A DNA stretch of 64,000 nucleotides from Chloroherpetonaceae bacterium (GTDB lineage Bacteria > Bacteroidota > Chlorobiia > Chlorobiales > Thermochlorobacteraceae). Each line of letters opens with the position of its first letter. Position 1 is the first letter of the stretch. Under the pieces are notes generated by a model. That model made no database searches, was not told where the DNA came from, and saw only the letters and a program-made list of their open reading frames with translations. The position numbers and the translations under genes were made by a program. This document shows positions 23,686-30,995 of this stretch, one piece after another. The stretch spans positions 669,001 to 733,000 of the forward strand of contig JANRJQ010000004.1 of NCBI GenBank assembly GCA_033763895.1, given 5' to 3'.

Positions 23686-24366
23686 ATGTCTGGTTTATCA
23701 ATTTTCACCTCCGAAACCGCCGCCGACCGCCGCTTAAAATATTCCCTCGAATTGATGCTCACGGTTTGGGTATTGGGGTTCATCGGCCACTTCACTCCGT
23801 TGAAAGAATGGCCTGCATTGTTTTTATATGTGCTTGGCGCAATTGGGCTTGCGTTTTATGTCGCTCGATTGGAAGGCTCTTGGAAACCGTCATTTATCAC
23901 TTCCGAAAACTTCGGTGAAGTTCTAAAATGGAGTCTTTCAATTGGCTTCTTTCTTTTTGCGATGGATATTGTGAACACCTTCTTTTATCTCAAGCGAGGC
24001 GGTGCACCGATGGGGCAAATGGAAGAAATCCTTGTCGGGATGAATTTTCTTTATCTCTTTCCAATTCTCATCATTGGTGAAGAATTTTTGTGGCGAGGCC
24101 TGATGCTTTCGTCATTACTTGAGCGGGGCATGAATAAGCATTGGGCAATTTTACTGACAACCTTATTATTTGTGGTCAATCATTTTGCGGTTGCGCCGGT
24201 TGGGTTTAAGGAGCGAGGAATGCTGGCAATGATGGCCTTACCCTTGGGAATCATCAACGGCTATGTGATCGCAAAAACGAAGAATGTATGGGCAGGCGTT
24301 CTGATTCACGGCATTTCGATGCTGGCAATGGTCATTGACATTTTTGTGATTCCAAGGTTGGTGTAA
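23686..24366 (+). CDS. CPBP family intramembrane glutamic endopeptidase
   Basis: The 226-residue protein has about six hydrophobic segments and the CAAX-protease/bacteriocin-processing motifs: EEFLWRGLMLSSL (near residue 142), HFAVAPVGF and WAGVLIHG. The paired glutamates and the histidines form the Abi-family active site. The substrate is unknown. The frame is open further upstream to 23617, but the ATG at 23686 gives a normal N-terminus. It lies 89 bases after nifJ. Confidence 0.82.
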   Translation: MSGLSIFTSETAADRRLKYSLELMLTVWVLGFIGHFTPLKEWPALFLYVLGAIGLAFYVARLEGSWKPSFITSENFGEVLKWSLSIGFFLFAMDIVNTFFYLKRGGAPMGQMEEILVGMNFLYLFPILIIGEEFLWRGLMLSSLLERGMNKHWAILLTTLLFVVNHFAVAPVGFKERGMLAMMALPLGIINGYVIAKTKNVWAGVLIHGISMLAMVIDIFVIPRLV

Positions 24367-24380
24367 AAAAATTGTACGGG

Positions 24381-25184
24381 ATGGATAAATTTCGTAACAA
24401 ATACCGGATTCCTTCAGCGCGTGCCTCTTGGTGGGATTATGGCAATCATGCCGCCTATTTTATCACCATTTGCACGCACAATAGGGTTCATCATTTTGGG
24501 GAAATTGTTCCTATTCATCCATCACCGAATAATTTTGTTGCGAATCGTGAATATCAGTTAGCAAAACGATTCATACAAAAGGAATTGAATCTAACCCCGG
24601 CAGGTAAGGTTGCTGAAAAATTCTGGGCCGAAATTCCTCACCAATTTCCCTATGCGGCTTTAGGGGCGTTTGTTGTGATGCCTAATCATATTCACGGAAT
24701 AATCATTATCAATAATCCGAATAAACCCCATCCACCAAAACCCAACGGTGAAACCACGGAATTTGATGGGAATGGGGATACCGTTGTTAACGCCAATATC
24801 GTTGATGACGCGGATATTGTTGATGACGCCAATATCGTTGATAACGCGGATATTGTAGAGACGCGATTAATCGCGTCTCTACGGGACGAAACCCCTGACG
24901 ATAACGCAAACAATAACGGGAACAAAATATCCGGCGGGATTACCGGCGATAAAAATCCAATGAATCATGATAATTTATCCCGAATCATCCGATGGTATAA
25001 AGGCCGGTGTTCATTTGAAATCCGAAAAATCAATCCTGATTTTCAATGGCAATCGCGTTTTCACGATCATATTATTCGTAACCCAAAGGAATACACACGC
25101 ATCCATCATTATATCATCGCCAACCCCTTGAATTGGGAAAATGATTCTTTTTATCAATCAGACAATCCATTCACCCGCAAATAA
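24381..25184 (+). mobile_element. REP-associated tyrosine transposase (RAYT, TnpA_REP) carrying a REP-like palindrome
   Basis: The 267-residue ORF is a Y1 HUH transposase of the RAYT group: FRNKYRIPSARASWWDYGNH, AYFITICTHNR, the HUH pair in MPNHIHGII, and HDHIIRNPKEYTRIHHYIIANPLNW with the likely catalytic tyrosine in HHYIIANP. RAYTs act as single-domesticated genes that mobilise REP palindromes. Between residues ~130 and ~185 an insertion is encoded by 18/36-base tandem repeats (NIVDDADIVDDANIVD) and by a perfect 28-bp palindrome at 24855-24882, all in frame. The first ATG is at 24381; TTG at 24372 is an alternative. The core motifs are intact, so activity is possible. Confidence 0.85.
24797..24882. 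repeat. In-frame tandem repeat and 28-bp palindrome inside the RAYT gene
   Basis: AATATCGTTGATGACGCGGA-type 18-base units alternate about four times, then GTAGAGACGCGATT joins its exact reverse complement AATCGCGTCTCTAC (24855-24882). The palindrome would form a 12-14-bp hairpin. A near-identical palindrome is familiar to me as a repeated intergenic element in other phyla such as cyanobacteria (from memory, to be verified). Confidence 0.85.
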
Positions 25185-25241
25185 CCTTTTTTTTAAATAG
25201 GTGAAAAATCAATATTCATTAGGTGTTGTGGGTGCCTTGAT

Positions 25242-25784
25242 TTAATCCAGCAAATTCCCTTTCGGGTCGATTTCAACCGTTGTCACCATTGTCTTCCCGT
25301 TAAAATCTTGTTTCAATTGAACTTTGGCGCGTCCGTGGTCGAATTCGCTTGCGATTTGAAACTTCGGTTCAATCGCGACCTTTCCCGTGGTATCGATATA
25401 GCCCCACAAGTCGCCCAATTTCACCGCGGCAAGTCCTTCCGAAAAATCACGCGCATCCACAAATTCGCTTTGAATTGCAACGCGGCCAGTGGCATCGATG
25501 TAAATAAACGGGTCATTTTGATTTCGCCTCACGCGGCCTCGGCCACTTGAAAACTTTCCTGCCTCAAAGTAAATCGGTTGAACCACTGTATTTCCGTTAC
25601 TATCCATATAGCCGTATTTACCGCTTTCCTTCTCTTTCATCAAGACAAGGTACTCCGCAACCGCCGGTTTATCGGATTTTTGATTCTCCTTTTTACCGCA
25701 ACTTACGATAAAGAGAACAGTTAGGGAGAAAATTAATAGAGTAAACAGGGAAGCCCTTTTCGGGTCTCGAATGTTTTGCAGCAT
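25242..25784 (-). CDS. WG-repeat lipoprotein
   Basis: The 180-residue product has a lipoprotein signal (TLLIFSLTVLFIVSCGKK, lipobox cysteine near residue 29). The mature part contains about three WG-type repeats of the form GYMDSNGNTVVQPIYFEAG, FIYIDATGRVAIQSEF and LWGYIDTTGKVAIEPKF. WG repeats form beta structures of unknown function, often in surface or periplasmic proteins. It is expected to be membrane-anchored, facing the periplasm. It lies 53 bases downstream of plsX but likely has its own role. Confidence 0.85.
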   Translation of the reverse strand: MLQNIRDPKRASLFTLLIFSLTVLFIVSCGKKENQKSDKPAVAEYLVLMKEKESGKYGYMDSNGNTVVQPIYFEAGKFSSGRGRVRRNQNDPFIYIDATGRVAIQSEFVDARDFSEGLAAVKLGDLWGYIDTTGKVAIEPKFQIASEFDHGRAKVQLKQDFNGKTMVTTVEIDPKGNLLD

Positions 25785-25837
25785 ATGTCAATGTTGTTTT
25801 GTTGATAGGGGGAAGATAAAGAGTTTCCGTTTAATAA

Positions 25838-26851
25838 TTAAACTTTCTCTTTCCTTAATGCTTCGGCAATTTTTTTGGTGACTTCCAAGTTCACCACTTC
25901 CTCGGCACGAAAGATCATGTTCATAATTCCTCGTGGTGAAGATTTTCCGTGCGAAATCAGCGAAACTCCGTTCAGCCCTAAAAGCGGAACGCCTCCAAAT
26001 TCATTCGGATCCCAAGTGCGAAACATTGCGCGTAGCGGCTGGCGCATGAGGCCAATCAAGAGTTTATTGAAGAGGCTCTTTTTAGCAAATTCCGCGAATC
26101 GCGCCTTGAGGAATTTCGGAACGCTTTCGCCAAATTTGAGCACAATGTTCCCGACAAAGCCGTCGCAAAGAATAATCTCTGCGGAGCCCATCAAAATGTC
26201 GCGCCCTTCGATATTTCCCACAAAATTGATTTTTCCTTTTTCAGAGGCTTCCTTTAACAAGCCGTAGGTTTCTTGAATCAAATCCGTTCCCTTTGTTTCT
26301 TCTTCGCCGATATTCAATAAACCCACACGCGGCGCCGGGTTGCCATAGACGAGTTTCTGATAAATGCTGCCCATTTCGGCATATTGCAATAGGTGTTCGG
26401 GTTTGCTATCAACATTCGCACCGGCATCGAAAATCATCATATTCTTCGCTTCACTTGGGAAAGGCGTTCCGATGGTTGGCCGCAAGACGCCTTGGCTTCG
26501 ACCCAAAATGAAGAGTGAACAGGCCATTTGTGCGCCCGTGTTCCCACAACTGACAAAAGCATCTCCATTTCCTTCTTTGCAAAGCGTGAGACCTCGAACC
26601 ATTGAGGAATCTTTCTTTTGCTTCATTGCAAGTGCCGGTGAATCCGACATTGTAATGACCTCGGAAGCGTGAACCACTGTAAGTTTTTCGTTCGAATATC
26701 CATTCTCTTGGAGAAGTGGCCGAAGCTTTGCCTCATCTCCAACAAGCAAAACTTCAAAGCGATTCGATGCGGCACGGAGCGCCATTAATGCCCCTTGCAC
26801 TTCATTCTTCGGCGCAAAGTCGCCTCCCATTGCATCCAAGACAATTTTCAT
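25838..26851 (-). CDS. plsX: Phosphate acyltransferase PlsX
   Basis: The 337-residue protein matches PlsX from end to end: MKIVLDAMGGDFAPKNEVQGA, HASEVITMSDSPALAMKQKKDSSM, FVSCGNTGAQMA and LLNIGEEETKGTD. It converts acyl-ACP and phosphate to acyl-phosphate, the acyl donor for PlsY in phospholipid synthesis, as a peripheral membrane enzyme. The yceD-rpmF-plsX order is the conserved one, but a strong hairpin at 26960-26994 separates rpmF from plsX. A TAACTTTG box (26942-26935) just before the gene suggests its own promoter. Confidence 0.97.
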   Translation of the reverse strand: MKIVLDAMGGDFAPKNEVQGALMALRAASNRFEVLLVGDEAKLRPLLQENGYSNEKLTVVHASEVITMSDSPALAMKQKKDSSMVRGLTLCKEGNGDAFVSCGNTGAQMACSLFILGRSQGVLRPTIGTPFPSEAKNMMIFDAGANVDSKPEHLLQYAEMGSIYQKLVYGNPAPRVGLLNIGEEETKGTDLIQETYGLLKEASEKGKINFVGNIEGRDILMGSAEIILCDGFVGNIVLKFGESVPKFLKARFAEFAKKSLFNKLLIGLMRQPLRAMFRTWDPNEFGGVPLLGLNGVSLISHGKSSPRGIMNMIFRAEEVVNLEVTKKIAEALRKEKV

Positions 26852-26934
26852 ACTTGTGGTTTTCGCTTGATGGTTAAAGCCGCCGCATTTTGAAATGACT
26901 TCAAAAGGGCTTCACATTTTTTTGAATCAAGGCG

Positions 26935-26942
26935 CAAAGTTA
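26935..26942 (-). promoter_or_regulatory. Putative -7 box of the plsX promoter
   Basis: On the minus strand TAACTTTG followed by CGCC matches TAnnTTTG. It lies between the rpmF terminator and the plsX start, 84 bases before the ATG. No matching -33 TTTG is clear at 19-21 bases. Confidence 0.35.
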
Positions 26943-26959
26943 TAAAAGCCGCTCAATAA

Positions 26960-26994
26960 AAAAAGCTCAATACCCGAGGGTATTGAGCTTTTTG
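26960..26994 (-). terminator. Intrinsic terminator between rpmF and plsX
   Basis: AAAGCTCAATACC and GGGTATTGAGCTTT form a 12-13-bp stem around CGA, followed by T-rich sequence on the minus strand. This should end much of the yceD-rpmF transcription before plsX. Confidence 0.85.
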
Positions 26995-27042
26995 GTCGAA
27001 TACGTTGCGCCATTTGGGGTTAAAACCCACAAAAGTTAAACC

Positions 27043-27255
27043 TTACTTGGTTTCTTTATTGACCTTGCTCTTATCCATTACCACTTGGCCTTTGTAGTAA
27101 AGCTTATCGCCAACCCAATGCGCATGATGCGGACGGTGTGCTTCACCGGTTGCGCTATCAACGGCGAGCGCCGGTGCAACACTGTGCTTGGCATTAAATT
27201 GGGCGCGGCGTTTATCGCGGCGAGATGCCGACATGCGGCGTTTCGGATTTGGCAT
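27043..27255 (-). CDS. rpmF: 50S ribosomal protein L32, zinc-free form
   Basis: The 70-residue protein begins MPNPKRRMSASRRDKRRAQF, the conserved basic start of L32. The four cysteines of the zinc-ribbon form are absent, and HWVGDKLYYKG replaces the second finger, as in many Bacteroidota/Chlorobiota. It binds 23S rRNA in the large subunit. It lies 120 bases after yceD and 191 bases before plsX, the usual cluster. Confidence 0.95.
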   Translation of the reverse strand: MPNPKRRMSASRRDKRRAQFNAKHSVAPALAVDSATGEAHRPHHAHWVGDKLYYKGQVVMDKSKVNKETK

Positions 27256-27375
27256 TGTTTCCTCTTTTAGTTTTAGTTATGAATAATCTTTTGCTGCTTT
27301 TCAGTTTGCGTTGACCATCGATTTCTCAATCATGAAATCACGACACCCAACTTTTCGTCACTTAAATCTTCTCTC

Positions 27376-28062
27376 TTAATTCTTTTTTAACTGTTTTAAG
27401 GCTTTTAACCATTCGCTTTCAACGGCGGCTTCACGATTGCGGTCTTGCAATTCCTTACGCCATTTTTCTGACTCTTCGTAGCGGCAGTCCGGTATGATAA
27501 ATTCTTCTGCTTCTTCAATCTCTTCATCGTCTGCTTCCGGGTCTTCGGCCAAAACTTTCGGGCAGACATTTCGCATCGGTATCGAAAGCAGCAGGGCTTC
27601 ACGGACATCCCTTGTCAAGTCAATTTCCGAATCGTTCTTTTTCATCAAGCGAACATCATCGGCAATCGATTCTTCCTCTTTGGTCAGTTTGGCGTCTTGA
27701 TGCAAGAGAATCGCAACAGAACATTCACTGTAGAGCGGTCTTTGAATTGGTGAAAGGCATCGATTGCACGGAACACATCCCTCGGCCTCTACCCAAACTT
27801 CAGCGAAAATGGCATCCTGCATTTTCGATAACGCCACCGAAACGAAAATTTCGCCCGGAAAGGCTTCTTCTGAGATTTCTTGATCTCCGAATTCGACGGC
27901 TTTGAGCACAAATTCATAAGTATGCTTGCCAAGGCTTAGGCCGGTGATTTTGATTTTCACTAACGGCGGAAAAGATTGAACTTCCTTTGGCACGCGGGCA
28001 TCTCCGCTATGTTTCTCAGAACTCTTCTCCTTTTCTCTCTCGCTATCTCTCTCTTGTTTCAT
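27376..28062 (-). CDS. yceD: YceD family protein (DUF177)
   Basis: The 228-residue product matches YceD/DUF177: a central VPCNRCLSPIQRPLYSE (near residue 95), the acidic IDLTRDVREALLLSIPMRNVC and ILPDCRYE-like terminal region (FIIPDCRYEE). The family is found next to rpmF and is linked to 23S rRNA or ribosome maturation. The N-terminal 30 residues are very polar (EREKEKSSEKHSG) and may be a longer start than needed. It is the first gene of yceD-rpmF; a TATATTTG box stands at 28129-28122. Confidence 0.85.
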   Translation of the reverse strand: MKQERDSEREKEKSSEKHSGDARVPKEVQSFPPLVKIKITGLSLGKHTYEFVLKAVEFGDQEISEEAFPGEIFVSVALSKMQDAIFAEVWVEAEGCVPCNRCLSPIQRPLYSECSVAILLHQDAKLTKEEESIADDVRLMKKNDSEIDLTRDVREALLLSIPMRNVCPKVLAEDPEADDEEIEEAEEFIIPDCRYEESEKWRKELQDRNREAAVESEWLKALKQLKKN

Positions 28063-28121
28063 CGCTTCACGCCACCCGTCTGAATCGTTCTTTTCTCAAC
28101 ATCGATTGGAGAAAAGAGCCG

Positions 28122-28129
28122 CAAATATA
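28122..28129 (-). promoter_or_regulatory. Putative -7 box of the yceD-rpmF promoter
   Basis: On the minus strand TATATTTG followed by CGGC lies 60 bases upstream of the yceD ATG. It matches TAnnTTTG, and TTTTC about 18 bases upstream is a weak -33 candidate. Confidence 0.35.
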
Positions 28130-28253
28130 CAAGAAACACGGGTATTTGAAAATAGATTTTTTTTGTTTCTCGCCCTTCCTCTTGCTCACCTCAAGGCTTT
28201 CCCGCGTTGTTTTTAAGGCAAAAGTGACTTTTTCAGAAGGCTTCGGAAAAGTG

Positions 28254-28327
28254 TTTTTAAGCTTAAAACAAAAAATTTATAGGCATAAAACAAATTGTTT
28301 TAAGGTTAAAAACAAAATGTTTTTAAC
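28254..28327. repeat. Three consecutive AT-rich inverted repeats
   Basis: The 346-base gap between yceD and the HU-like gene holds TTTTAAGCTTAAAA (28254-28267), AAAACA-AAT-TGTTTT (28287-28301) and GTTAAAAACA-AAA-TGTTTTTAAC (28305-28327). They lie 82-155 bases past the stop of the minus-strand HU-like gene. They lack GC stems, so they are poor intrinsic terminators and might instead be protein-binding or nucleoid sites. Nothing else is visible in this gap except the yceD promoter box. Confidence 0.5.
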
Positions 28328-28408
28328 TTAAAAATAGCTTTAGAATAGCCTTTTTTCTGCTTTTGGAAGCCTTGATTTTTGGTTGACTTTGAGGCTTTGC
28401 AGCGCCCT

Positions 28409-29122
28409 TTAAGGCAAATTGTTGGGGAGCAAGACTTGCAAGGGTTTGACCATTGTTCCTGTGCGAATTGCTTTTGCTTTGGTGTAGGCACGCCGCACCT
28501 CGAGCCAATACTTTCCGGGCTTGAGCGCAGGAATTTGAAAGATGAGTTTCGATTCGGTGCGTGTGGCAACAGTGGTTGCTTTCGTTTCGGTGTTGGATTC
28601 ACTGATGAAGAAGATTCCCTCCTCTGCGTTCTTTGGATCAAACTTCAACCGTTTTCCTCTGATTTTCCCAATTTCTTTAGGCGTAAGAATTTGGTTTTGA
28701 GATTCTGAGGCGATATCAAGAAATTCTAAAATTTCTGGTGCCGCCGGCGCTTGGGATTCCTTTTCTGCCGTGAGGGTTTCCATTTTGCTATAAAGCAGCT
28801 TTCCGGCAGAAAGGGTTGCTTTCACTTTATGCCGCTTTGCATTGAATCGATCAGTGCTTCTATCGAACACCCCTGAAACTCCCACGCGAATATTGACGAG
28901 CGGAAGGTTCACAAAATTCCCATCTGCCACAACTTCTGTGACCACATGAAAAAATAAATCCAATACCGCCTTTGCATCCGCTTCGGAGACCATTGTTCCG
29001 TAGGATTTCATTTCACGGATAATTTTTTCAGTGTTATAGACATGATTGGGACGAACTCGTGCAATGAATTCCTTGCGTTTACGCGAGACGTGATTGAACT
29101 GTAAGTTGTATTTGACCGGCAT
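28409..29122 (-). CDS. HU-like DNA-binding protein with C-terminal DUF4469-like domain
   Basis: The 237-residue protein begins with a HU/IHF-like fold variant seen in Bacteroidota (MPVKYNLQFNHVSRKRKEF, IIREMKSYGTMVSEADAKAVLDLF, FVNLPLVNIRVGVSGVFD). Residues ~130-230 form a second, beta-rich domain (LTPKEIGKIRGKRLKFDP, then LKPGKYWLEVRRAYTKAKAIRTG) resembling the DUF4469 Ig-like domain usually attached to such HU proteins. DNA binding is inferred from family; the target is unknown. It is transcribed alone; the two small RNA genes lie upstream. Confidence 0.75.
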   Translation of the reverse strand: MPVKYNLQFNHVSRKRKEFIARVRPNHVYNTEKIIREMKSYGTMVSEADAKAVLDLFFHVVTEVVADGNFVNLPLVNIRVGVSGVFDRSTDRFNAKRHKVKATLSAGKLLYSKMETLTAEKESQAPAAPEILEFLDIASESQNQILTPKEIGKIRGKRLKFDPKNAEEGIFFISESNTETKATTVATRTESKLIFQIPALKPGKYWLEVRRAYTKAKAIRTGTMVKPLQVLLPNNLP

Positions 29123-29310
29123 TGCTGTGAGTAATTTCTACTGAAGAATTAACGGTTGATACCCTTTTGTGAAGAGAACCCTCGCCCTCGTAGGGTCTTC
29201 ATTTTGTAACTGTTGAATTACAGAGAGGGCATCAGATAAATTCAATGTGATTCCTTCGAAGTCTCTTCGATTTACAATGGTGGAAAAGAACTGCTGCGAA
29301 ACGAGTTTGT

Positions 29311-29416
29311 TAAAAAAAATGCCGCACCATCTCAAAAGTGCGGCATCCCTCCAATAAAACGCACTGACCAACCACATTCAGTGCATTTTTCCTACATAAC
29401 ATATACCAATAGAAAA
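29311..29416 (-). ncRNA. Small RNA A of a tandem pair
   Basis: The predicted RNA is ~106 nt on the minus strand. From the promoter at 29452-29423 it would start near 29416. It then has a leader (CTATTGGTATATG...GTAGGAAAA), a hairpin GCACTGA-N10-TCAGTGC (29384-29361, extendable by A-T pairs), a GGAGG-containing linker, and a terminator TGCCGCAC-N10-GTGCGGCA followed by eight T. The second copy at 29487-29594 shares every element at the same spacing. GGAGG is followed by a four-codon frame (MPHF, stop), but only one base separates them, so translation is doubtful. It may belong to the Chlorobi-1 RNA motif; that is not established here. Confidence 0.65.
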
Positions 29417-29422
29417 CACCGA

Positions 29423-29452
29423 AATATAAAAAGCGAACCGAATTCTTGTCAA
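29423..29452 (-). promoter_or_regulatory. Promoter of small RNA A
   Basis: TTGACA (29452-29447), 18 bases, TATATT (29428-29423) on the minus strand. The flanking AAAAAAGGAC upstream of TTGACA and the TATATTTC extension are shared with copy B. The element also fits the Bacteroidetes TTG...TAnnTTT arrangement. Confidence 0.7.
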
Positions 29453-29486
29453 GTCCTTTTTTCTATTTTTGTTTCATTGGTGGGAA

Positions 29487-29594
29487 CAAAAAAAATGCCG
29501 CACTTTTTACAAGTGCGGCATCTCCTCCACCATCCGCGCATTGACACCCAGCAATCAATGCGCTTCCCTATGCCTTATGCCAGTAGTTACCCTA
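29487..29594 (-). ncRNA. Small RNA B of a tandem pair
   Basis: The predicted RNA is ~108 nt on the minus strand, from near 29594 to the T-run at 29488. It has a leader (CTACTGGCATAAGGCATAGG), a hairpin GCGCATTGA-N10-TCAATGCGC (29563-29536), a GGTGGAGGAG linker and a terminator with the same TGCCGCAC/GTGCGGCA stem as copy A. Compared with copy A, the fourth pair of the first hairpin changes from C-G to T-A on both sides, a compensatory change that supports RNA structure. A four-codon frame (MPHL, stop) follows GGAGG here too. The target is unknown. Confidence 0.65.
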
Positions 29595-29600
29595 CAATGA

Positions 29601-29630
29601 AATATAAAAAGAGAAACAAATTCTTGTCAA
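29601..29630 (-). promoter_or_regulatory. Promoter of small RNA B
   Basis: TTGACA (29630-29625), 18 bases, TATATT (29606-29601) on the minus strand, the same boxes and spacing as copy A, with the same AAAAAAGGAC upstream. Confidence 0.7.
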
Positions 29631-29716
29631 GTCCTTTTTTTAATTCAGATCGTGTAATGAATAAAAAAATCAACAGGTCTGAAGTGGAAAAGCCGCCTTT
29701 TCTGATCAATTTTTCT

Positions 29717-30184
29717 TTATTTCGCTTTTTCTAACTGACCAATCTTTTTCCAGCCGGGCTCAGTTTTCAAAACGATTGAAATGTAAAGATCGGCATCGGG
29801 GATTGCCCCAATCTCTTCCTTTTTCATTTCTGCATTAATGATATTCGGCTCAAGGGAATACATCGCGCCGGTGATGGCATCAATCGCAAGCCCAATCAAT
29901 CCTCCAAACAGAATATTTCCCCAAACCCATCCGTTGCTTGAAGTTGTAAGAACAACTTCATAAGGTAAAAATCCCGCGAGATCGAGTTTAATTTTATGTT
30001 CGTCTTTTCGTTTTAATTTTACTTTTGCGGGTGTTTTGGCGAGTATCACATTATTAACCGTAATCGAAGCTCCGCTCGGTGTGCTTGAAATTGCAATGTC
30101 TTGCGAGCTTCCACTCATTATCGACGCACAGCCGGTGAAAGTCAAAAACACAGTTGCCGCTGTAAGAATAACAATCGATTTCAT
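29717..30184 (-). CDS. PEGA-domain lipoprotein
   Basis: The 155-residue product has a lipoprotein signal with lipobox TGCA near residue 19 (MKSIVILTAATVFLTFTGCA). Residues ~27-80 fit the PEGA domain (ISSTPSGASITVNNVILAKTP), a small beta-sandwich found on surface proteins. A hydrophobic glycine-rich stretch (WGNILFGGLIGLAIDAITGAMY, residues ~88-109) could be a second membrane or outer-membrane contact. A GGAG ribosome site stands six bases before the ATG. Function is unknown. Confidence 0.8.
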   Translation of the reverse strand: MKSIVILTAATVFLTFTGCASIMSGSSQDIAISSTPSGASITVNNVILAKTPAKVKLKRKDEHKIKLDLAGFLPYEVVLTTSSNGWVWGNILFGGLIGLAIDAITGAMYSLEPNIINAEMKKEEIGAIPDADLYISIVLKTEPGWKKIGQLEKAK

Positions 30185-30493
30185 TTTTTCTCCTTTATTT
30201 TAGTGCCCAAATTTTCAACTTCGAGCAGGGGCACTTGTTAACTACCCGATAGTCGTTTTTGATTTTCTCCCAATCGCATTGAACTCTTTGACCAAAGTTC
30301 TGACAATACTAACGAGTGAATTGAATACCGATGAATTGAAACTTTTGGAGAGTTTGGGCAGATTGTGAGAGAACATTTTTAAAAATACTAAGTGGTTTCG
30401 GGGGGAACAAATACCATATAGAAATTTAATATTGGCAAGAATTGATGGGGGATTTTCAAGTATCACATCAACATGTATTTCCTTATGAATATT
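30185..30493. other. Intergenic gap without convincing gene
   Basis: The 309 bases between the PEGA lipoprotein and the small membrane protein are AT-rich. A 74-codon minus-strand frame is present but has no start signal, no recognisable family and poor codon pattern. I see no repeat, tRNA or hairpin terminator. Confidence 0.5.
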
Positions 30494-30910
30494 TCAATTC
30501 GGCTTTTTGGCGGAGAGGAAATAACCGAAATAAGCCATTGGAAAGTAGGCGACAGCAAGGTCAAGGATGGTAAACCACAACGGAGAGGGCAACACGGCCA
30601 CATTGAATGCGCCTCCCGCAAAGAACAATGCGCCGATACCAATGGCCAAATAAAGCGTGACTTTCTCGCCAAATTTCCCAACGATAAATCCACCCACCAG
30701 CGAACCCACTGCGTGCGCTAAAAAGGGAAAAAGAAAATGCTGCGGCCCCATTTGACTCATCACGGCTTTTAAGCCTTCCATTGTTGTGGTGTCGCCGCCT
30801 GCCGGAGAGGGAATCAATACACCACCCAATAAAATCAATGCCATATTCGCGATGCTGCCCAAGACAAAGGCAAGAATGAAAACGAGGGCGTTTTTAAGGA
30901 TGATGTTCAT
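30494..30910 (-). CDS. Small polytopic membrane protein, unknown function
   Basis: The 138-residue protein has four hydrophobic segments (about residues 7-30, 60-80, 86-106 and 112-131). A short extracytoplasmic loop after the first helix holds PSPAGGDTTTMEGLKAV. Glycine-rich helices such as LAHAVGSLVGGFIVGKFG suggest tight helix packing. I cannot name the family. It lies 85 bases downstream of the uvrA stop on the same strand and could share the transcript. Confidence 0.65.
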   Translation of the reverse strand: MNIILKNALVFILAFVLGSIANMALILLGGVLIPSPAGGDTTTMEGLKAVMSQMGPQHFLFPFLAHAVGSLVGGFIVGKFGEKVTLYLAIGIGALFFAGGAFNVAVLPSPLWFTILDLAVAYFPMAYFGYFLSAKKPN

Positions 30911-30995
30911 AATTTTTCGGTTTTTAACTATTGAAAATTCTTTTCATTTTCTCTTTACTAAAACTTACAGTTAGAAGGAAAGTATGCCAAAAGTA

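Noticed and set aside
29138-29377. 79-codon minus-strand ORF starting with a Trp-rich stretch (MWLVSAFYWRD)
   Set aside because: Its only ATG lies in the first hairpin of small RNA A and the frame runs through that RNA's terminator. A Trp-codon leader was considered, but no trp genes follow. The 3' half might be a gene remnant.
30242-30466. 74-codon minus-strand ORF
   Set aside because: No ribosome site, no recognisable family, odd composition; treated as intergenic.
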